Shown piece after piece: positions 6,049 through 9,955 of a stretch of DNA of 9,955 bases (its first letter is position 1; the number at the start of each line of letters is the position of its first letter). Below the pieces are notes generated by a model. The model was given only the letters and a program-made list of their open reading frames with translations. It made no database searches and had not been told where the DNA came from. The stretch is from Desulfobacteraceae bacterium (GTDB lineage: Bacteria > Desulfobacterota > Desulfobulbia > Desulfobulbales > Desulfobulbaceae): the NCBI GenBank assembly GCA_022837185.1, contig JALHJD010000090.1, forward strand, positions 1 through 9,955. The letters run 5' to 3'. The position numbers and the translations under genes were made by a program.

Positions 6049-7543
6049 GGTTGGTCGGAATCCTTGTTTTTGTCCAGCGCAGTTTCGGCCGGCGGGTCAT
6101 GCTCCAGTATCCGGGGGTGAGGAGGATGGCAACGGTATAGAGTTCCAGCCTGCCGGCCAGCATGCAGAAGATCAATACCAGTTTGGCCGGGTCGGGAAGG
6201 TGGCCGAAGTGCTGGGTCGGGCCGACCAGAGCCAGGCCCGGACCGATGTTGTTCAGGGTGGCGATCACCGCGCTTGGCCCGGTGATGATATCGGCGCCCA
6301 TGGCGGTGATGATCAGGCTGGCGATCACGAACACCGCCAGATAGATGGCGAAAAAGCTCAGGATGGCGATCATCACCTCCTGCGGCACTTTTGTCCTGCC
6401 GAGCTTGATGGTTTCGACCTGGCGCGGATGCACGAGTTTATGCAGCTGGGAGCGGGCGTACTTGAAGAACAGCAGAAAGCGAACCACCTTGATGCCGCCG
6501 CCGGTCGAACCGGCGCAGCCGCCGACGAACATCAGCGAGACCAGCAGCACCCGGGAGAAGGACGGCCAGGCGTCAAAGTCAGCGGTGCCGTATCCCGTGG
6601 TGGTCATCAGGGAAACGACCTGGAACGCGGCCTCGAGCAGGCCGCGGCCGGGATGGTCGGACGAATCGGCCGCCGTGTTGGCGACGAAAACCAGGAGGAC
6701 CGCAAGGAGGATGAGGGAAAGGTAAAAGCGGAATTCCTCGTTGCGCCAATAGGATAAAGGGTTCTGCTGCCGCAGAACGAGGAAGTGCAGGGAAAAGCTC
6801 ACCCCGGCCAGAAACATGAACAGAATGAACACCGACTGGATATAGGGCGACGGGTAGTGGGCAATGGAGGCATTGAAGTTGGAGAAGCCGCCGGTGGCGA
6901 GGGTGGTGAAGGAATGGGTCAGGGCGTTGAAAAAGTCGATCCCGCCCAGCATCAGCAGCACCGTCTGGACAGCGGTCATGACCAGGTAGACGCTCCACAG
7001 GATCCGGGCGGTATCTTGGACCCGCGGGGCAAGCCTGTCCTTGGTCGGCCCGGGCACCTCGGCCTGGAACAACTGCATGCCGCCGATACCGAGCAGGGGA
7101 AGCACGGCCAGGGTCAGGACGATGATGCCCATGCCCCCCAACCACTGGGTCATGGCCCGCCAGAAGAGCAGGCTCCTGGGCAGTGCCTCGATATCCGCCA
7201 GGATTGTCGATCCGGTGGTGGTGAAGCCGGACACGGATTCAAAAAAGGCATCGACAAAGCCGGGAATGTGCCCGGAAAGATAATAGGGCAGGGCTCCCAG
7301 CAGCCCCAGGCTCAGCCAGCTGAAGGTGACGATGGCAAACCCGTCCTTGTAGCCGAGTTCCTCCTCCGGGAGGAAAAGGGCGGCCAACAGGCCGCCGGTG
7401 ATCAGGCCGATCCCGGAGCAGAGGGCAAAAGTGGTGACCATGCCGTCGTGAAAGTAGAGGCTGAACGGCAGTGGCGTCAGCAGCATCATGGACAGGATGA
7501 GCAGCAGCTTGCCGAGAAGATTGAGGACGCCACCGATTCGCAT
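6041..7543 (-). CDS. trkH: TrkH-family potassium uptake protein, membrane subunit
   Basis: The 500-residue polytopic inner-membrane protein is the K+-translocating subunit of the Trk system. All four pore-loop segments of the SKT superfamily are recognisable: FTTTGS at 107-112, TTLATGGF at 213-220, MTTTGYGT at 313-320 and NNIGPGL at 431-437. Each keeps the central filter glycine. Between the last two lies the conserved [10 protein letters not shown] (343-352), near the intramembrane gate of the family, and GRLELYT (464-470) follows the fourth loop. About ten or more helices are visible. The ATG at 7543 is 36 nt after the trkA stop, with GGAA about 7 nt upstream. The last codons overlap mnmG by 8 nt. 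It probably works with the TrkA encoded directly before it. Confidence 0.96.
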   Translation of the reverse strand: MRIGGVLNLLGKLLLILSMMLLTPLPFSLYFHDGMVTTFALCSGIGLITGGLLAALFLPEEELGYKDGFAIVTFSWLSLGLLGALPYYLSGHIPGFVDAFFESVSGFTTTGSTILADIEALPRSLLFWRAMTQWLGGMGIIVLTLAVLPLLGIGGMQLFQAEVPGPTKDRLAPRVQDTARILWSVYLVMTAVQTVLLMLGGIDFFNALTHSFTTLATGGFSNFNASIAHYPSPYIQSVFILFMFLAGVSFSLHFLVLRQQNPLSYWRNEEFRFYLSLILLAVLLVFVANTAADSSDHPGRGLLEAAFQVVSLMTTTGYGTADFDAWPSFSRVLLVSLMFVGGCAGSTGGGIKVVRFLLFFKYARSQLHKLVHPRQVETIKLGRTKVPQEVMIAILSFFAIYLAVFVIASLIITAMGADIITGPSAVIATLNNIGPGLALVGPTQHFGHLPDPAKLVLIFCMLAGRLELYTVAILLTPGYWSMTRRPKLRWTKTRIPTNHE

Positions 7544-7579
7544 GCGCGGTTCCGTTGGAGTTGGGCGGTATCCAGGGTA

Positions 7580-8932
7580 TCAGTCTGCCGGGGAAAAGAA
7601 CTTTTCCACGTCCCTGGCCGCATCCCTGGTGAAGAACGTGACCAGGCTGTCGCCCGGTTTGATCACCGTGCCGCCGGTGGGGATGAAGGCCTGGCCCTCG
7701 CGGACAATGGCGCCGATGAGAAGGCCGGGCGGGCAGGCCAGGTCCTTGATCGGCACCTGGTTGAAGGATTCGTGCTCCGGCACGATCACTTCCATGACCT
7801 CGGCATCCGTGTCCAGGATAGTGGCGACGGAAATGATCGATCCGCGGCGGACATATCGCAGGATCATGTCGGCGGCGACCTGGCGGGGGCTGAGGGCGAC
7901 ATCAATGCCGAGCTTGCCGAGCATGGGCACGAAATCGTGCCGGGTAATCTTGGTGATGCAGCGTTTGGCGCCATGGTGCTTGGCCAGCAGGCTGGAAAGG
8001 ATGTTGGTCGTGTCCGAGCCGGTGACGGCGATGACCAGGTCGGCGTATTCGATGCCCTCGTCAAGGAGGTCGTGGGCGTCGAGGCCGTCGAAATTGAGGA
8101 CGATGCTGCGGCCGAGGTTCTCGGAAAGGAAATCGCAGCGCTGCGGGTCCTCTTCGACCAGCTTGACGTCGATGTCCAGCTCTTCAAGCTGGCGGGCGAC
8201 CATGTAGCCGATGTTGCTGCCGCCGATGATAAAGACCTTGCGGGGCAGATGGCTGGCCAGGTTGAACAACTGCTCCATCCTGGCCATGTCTTTCTTGAGA
8301 ATCATCAGGTAGATGCGGTCCCCGGCCTGAATGGTGCTGGCGCCGTGGGGAATGATGGTCCGGCCTTCACGGATGATCGCCGTAATGACATATTGATGGG
8401 TGGTGTGATGCTGCCCCAGTTCGAAGAGCGACATGCCGATGAAGGGATTGTTCTCGTGGATCTGGTAGCCGATGAGCAGGACCTCGCCGTTGGCGAATTC
8501 GGCTGTGTACAGGGCTTCGGAGGCATGGGTCAGCTGCATGATCACCTCGACCATGGCCCAGTCGGGGCTGATGATCAGGTCGATGCCGAGGGCCTCCTCG
8601 TTGAGCGAGAGCCCGGGGGTCAGGAAGTCCTCGTGCTTGACCCGGGCGATCCGGGTCTTCACGTCGTACTGGCGGGACATGATGCAGGCCACCAGGTTGA
8701 CCTCATCGCTGTCGGTGACGGCGATGAACAGGTCGGTTTTGGAGATTCCCGCCTCGGCCAGAATACGGGCCGAGGCGCCCGAACCGACCACGGTCATGAT
8801 GTTCAGCTCCTTTTCCATCCGCTGAAGCTTGTTCTTGTCCCGGTCGATCAGGACGACTTCCCGACCCTCGGAGGAAAATTTCTGGCACAGATACTGGCCG
8901 ACCAGACCGGCGCCGACGATCATGATGCGCAC
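7580..8932 (-). CDS. trkA: Trk system potassium transporter regulator TrkA
   Basis: This 450-residue cytoplasmic protein is the nucleotide-binding ring subunit that gates TrkH. It has the duplicated TrkA layout: a first RCK N domain with GAGLVG (7-12) and the acidic residue Asp30 that binds the ribose of NAD, a first C domain (about 140-215), a second Rossmann fold with GGSNIG (237-242) and Glu260-Glu261, and a second C domain (about 370-445) containing GLLIGAIVREGQAFIPTG. The start is the GTG at 8932: it gives the family-typical MRIMIVGAG and has AGGAG (8947-8943) 10 nt upstream, while the alternative ATG at 8923 is 19 nt from that site. It is the first gene of the trkA-trkH-mnmG-lgt group. 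Length is usual. Confidence 0.96.
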   Translation of the reverse strand: MRIMIVGAGLVGQYLCQKFSSEGREVVLIDRDKNKLQRMEKELNIMTVVGSGASARILAEAGISKTDLFIAVTDSDEVNLVACIMSRQYDVKTRIARVKHEDFLTPGLSLNEEALGIDLIISPDWAMVEVIMQLTHASEALYTAEFANGEVLLIGYQIHENNPFIGMSLFELGQHHTTHQYVITAIIREGRTIIPHGASTIQAGDRIYLMILKKDMARMEQLFNLASHLPRKVFIIGGSNIGYMVARQLEELDIDVKLVEEDPQRCDFLSENLGRSIVLNFDGLDAHDLLDEGIEYADLVIAVTGSDTTNILSSLLAKHHGAKRCITKITRHDFVPMLGKLGIDVALSPRQVAADMILRYVRRGSIISVATILDTDAEVMEVIVPEHESFNQVPIKDLACPPGLLIGAIVREGQAFIPTGGTVIKPGDSLVTFFTRDAARDVEKFFSPAD

Positions 8933-8934
8933 GG

Positions 8935-8984
8935 GGTTGCAACTCCTGTCAGTTTTTTCAATGTATTCCGCCTGAGGGGCAACC
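8935..8984 (-). promoter_or_regulatory. Leader inverted repeat around the trkA ribosome binding site
   Basis: In the trkA leader GGTTGC (minus 8984-8979) can pair with GCAACC (8940-8935), which lies between the AGGAG site and the GTG start. The pairing would put the ribosome site in a loop of about 38 nt right beside the stem. Only 6 bp, so structure in vivo is uncertain. Confidence 0.3.
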
Positions 8985-8998
8985 GATTCATGGCCGGG

Positions 8999-9027
8999 AG
9001 TATAGATCGGACAGAGCTCATTTGCAA
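8999..9027 (-). promoter_or_regulatory. Sigma70 promoter of the trkA-trkH-mnmG-lgt group
   Basis: On the minus strand TTGCAA (9027-9022, 4 of 6) is followed after exactly 17 nt by TATACT (9004-8999, 5 of 6). Transcription would start near 8992 and give a leader of about 60 nt to the trkA GTG. It lies in the 105-nt gap after the methyltransferase gene. No T-run terminator is seen in that gap, so read-through from the methyltransferase is also possible. Confidence 0.6.
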
Positions 9028-9037
9028 CAGCGCCTTT

Positions 9038-9877
9038 TTATGGCCGCCGGAGGCCGGGATTCCAGCGGATGAGGGCCCAGGTGGTGACATGGCGGGGATG
9101 CAGGGTAATGATGGAGTCACTGTCCCGCCGGGCAATGGAGCGGACATAGTCTTCAAGCTTCCGCCGCTCCTGTTCGGTCGGCTCGGCAAACATCCAGATA
9201 TAGTTTTCCACCGCCTCCTCGAGGGAACGGTAGCGGTGGCTGTTTTCCAGGCGGATGAAGTCGACGGCGGCAAGGAATCCCATCTGGTACAGGATATTGA
9301 CGGTGATAATATAATCCGGTCCTGTCTCCAACCCGCGGCCGACGGCTTGAAAGGCGTCCGGATCAAGGGGACCGGGCCCGACCCTGTCGGTGACCACGAC
9401 TTCCCGGCGGGCGAAATTGCTGAGCTTCTCAAGACAGGCCCTGAGATCCGGCACCGACAGCGAGCGGGAGGCAATGGCAACGTCATGGCGGTCGACACCA
9501 TGGCGCCCCCAGTCATCGCTCCAGGAAAGCCGGCGGGTGGTGATGTTGGCGATTCCCAGTTCCCGGGCCCGTTGTTCGAGAACATCAAGCATGCCGGCCG
9601 AAAAATCAAGGGCAGTGACGCGGCGGACCTGTTTTGCCAGGGGAATGGCCAGGGTGCCCGGCCCGCTGCCGACGTCAAGTATCGTCCAGGACGGCTCGGG
9701 GCTGAGCAGTTCGATGAATTTTTCATTATAGGCCGATCTCTCATTGAGCTTGGCGAAGGTGGGGGCTTTACGGTCCCAGTCGGCGGCCGTTTTGCTCTTC
9801 CTGGATTTTTTCTGCCGCTCAAGCTGCCAGAGGCGGTTCCAGTCAATGTCCTGGTAACGCATATCCTGCATGTGCAT
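9038..9877 (-). CDS. Class I SAM-dependent methyltransferase
   Basis: The 279-residue protein has a Rossmann-type methyltransferase core. Motif I is LDVGSGPGTLAIPLA (67-81), the SAM-binding glycine loop, and the acidic end of the second strand is Asp91 in ALDFSAGML. HDVAIASRSL (131-140) is the motif IV region and REVVVTDRV (158-166) the next strand. The first 60 residues are basic and polar (ERQKKSRKSKTAADWDRKAP, 20-39) and include the WDRKAPTFAK segment often seen before this fold. The substrate cannot be read from the sequence; neighbours give no clue. The ATG at 9877 has no good ribosome site, and in-frame ATGs at 9871 and 9862 are possible starts. It is upstream of trkA by 105 nt, with a separate promoter between them. 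Confidence 0.88.
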   Translation of the reverse strand: MHMQDMRYQDIDWNRLWQLERQKKSRKSKTAADWDRKAPTFAKLNERSAYNEKFIELLSPEPSWTILDVGSGPGTLAIPLAKQVRRVTALDFSAGMLDVLEQRARELGIANITTRRLSWSDDWGRHGVDRHDVAIASRSLSVPDLRACLEKLSNFARREVVVTDRVGPGPLDPDAFQAVGRGLETGPDYIITVNILYQMGFLAAVDFIRLENSHRYRSLEEAVENYIWMFAEPTEQERRKLEDYVRSIARRDSDSIITLHPRHVTTWALIRWNPGLRRP

Positions 9878-9908
9878 CCCGCAATTTTTTTTGACCTTCG
9901 GCTGAACC

Positions 9909-9936
9909 GTCGGCGGGGTATATTTAGCCCGCCGAC
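9909..9936. repeat. Perfect 9-bp inverted repeat upstream of the methyltransferase
   Basis: GTCGGCGGG (9909-9917) pairs with CCCGCCGAC (9928-9936) around a 10-nt AT-rich loop. No T-run follows on either strand, so it does not look like a terminator. The AT-rich loop could hold a -10 region for the minus-strand methyltransferase gene, but no -35 match is present upstream within the window. Confidence 0.5.
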
Positions 9937-9955
9937 CGGCCTTCCGCCCTGGTAG

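Noticed and set aside
4177..6120. A plus-strand open frame of 647 codons
   Set aside because: It mirrors mnmG almost exactly and has no recognisable domain; mnmG itself is intact and strongly conserved.
8920..8991. A 23-codon leader ORF before trkA whose TGA overlaps an internal ATG
   Set aside because: Its ATG sits at the predicted transcript start with no ribosome site, and trkA is better explained by the GTG at 8932. The peptide has no regulatory codon run.
6785..9955. A plus-strand open frame of more than 1000 codons
   Set aside because: It lies antisense to trkH, trkA and the methyltransferase, all of which have clear family motifs. Its translation is low-complexity and rich in Gly, Asp, Gln and His, as expected for the complement of GC-rich codons.

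Overview
This window is a GC-rich, densely packed bacterial chromosome segment with housekeeping and small accessory genes. The SlyD with a cysteine-only tail, the YkgJ-type cysteine-cluster protein, the TrkA/TrkH pair and the small lipoprotein would suit a Gram-negative anaerobe of the Desulfobacterota (old Deltaproteobacteria). That placement is inferred from protein style only; no rRNA or marker phylogeny is available here. I see no tRNA, rRNA, CRISPR array, transposase, integrase or phage gene.

Layout. (1) 1-524, minus: start of an MFS-type transporter running off the left edge. (2) 525-986: a long divergent intergenic region with candidate promoters for both flanking genes, a nested-palindrome REP-like repeat, a 12-bp direct repeat and several GC hairpins. 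A terminator-shaped hairpin lies inside the leader of the next gene. (3) 987-1523, plus: slyD, the only plus-strand gene, closed by a strong intrinsic terminator. (4) 1694-3243, minus: a YkgJ-family cysteine-cluster protein, a four-helix membrane protein, a decayed gamma-glutamylcyclotransferase-like remnant, and a small lipoprotein with its own well-formed promoter. (5) 3356-8932, minus: an apparent operon trkA-trkH-mnmG-lgt with gaps of 36 nt, an 8-nt overlap and 8 nt, preceded by a good sigma70-type promoter. (6) 9038-9877, minus: a class I SAM-dependent methyltransferase; its promoter is probably just beyond the right edge.

Functionally, TrkA (cytoplasmic NAD-binding regulator) and TrkH (membrane pore) form a K+ uptake system. 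MnmG modifies the wobble uridine of several tRNAs. Lgt attaches diacylglycerol to prolipoproteins, and the next gene downstream is a likely Lgt substrate.

Most of the window is ordinary and I do not see a clear undescribed system. The items most worth a second look are the three-frame gene remnant at 2850-2997, the promoter and operator-like dyads at 3302-3351, the terminator-like hairpin in the slyD leader, and the repeat cluster at 636-853.
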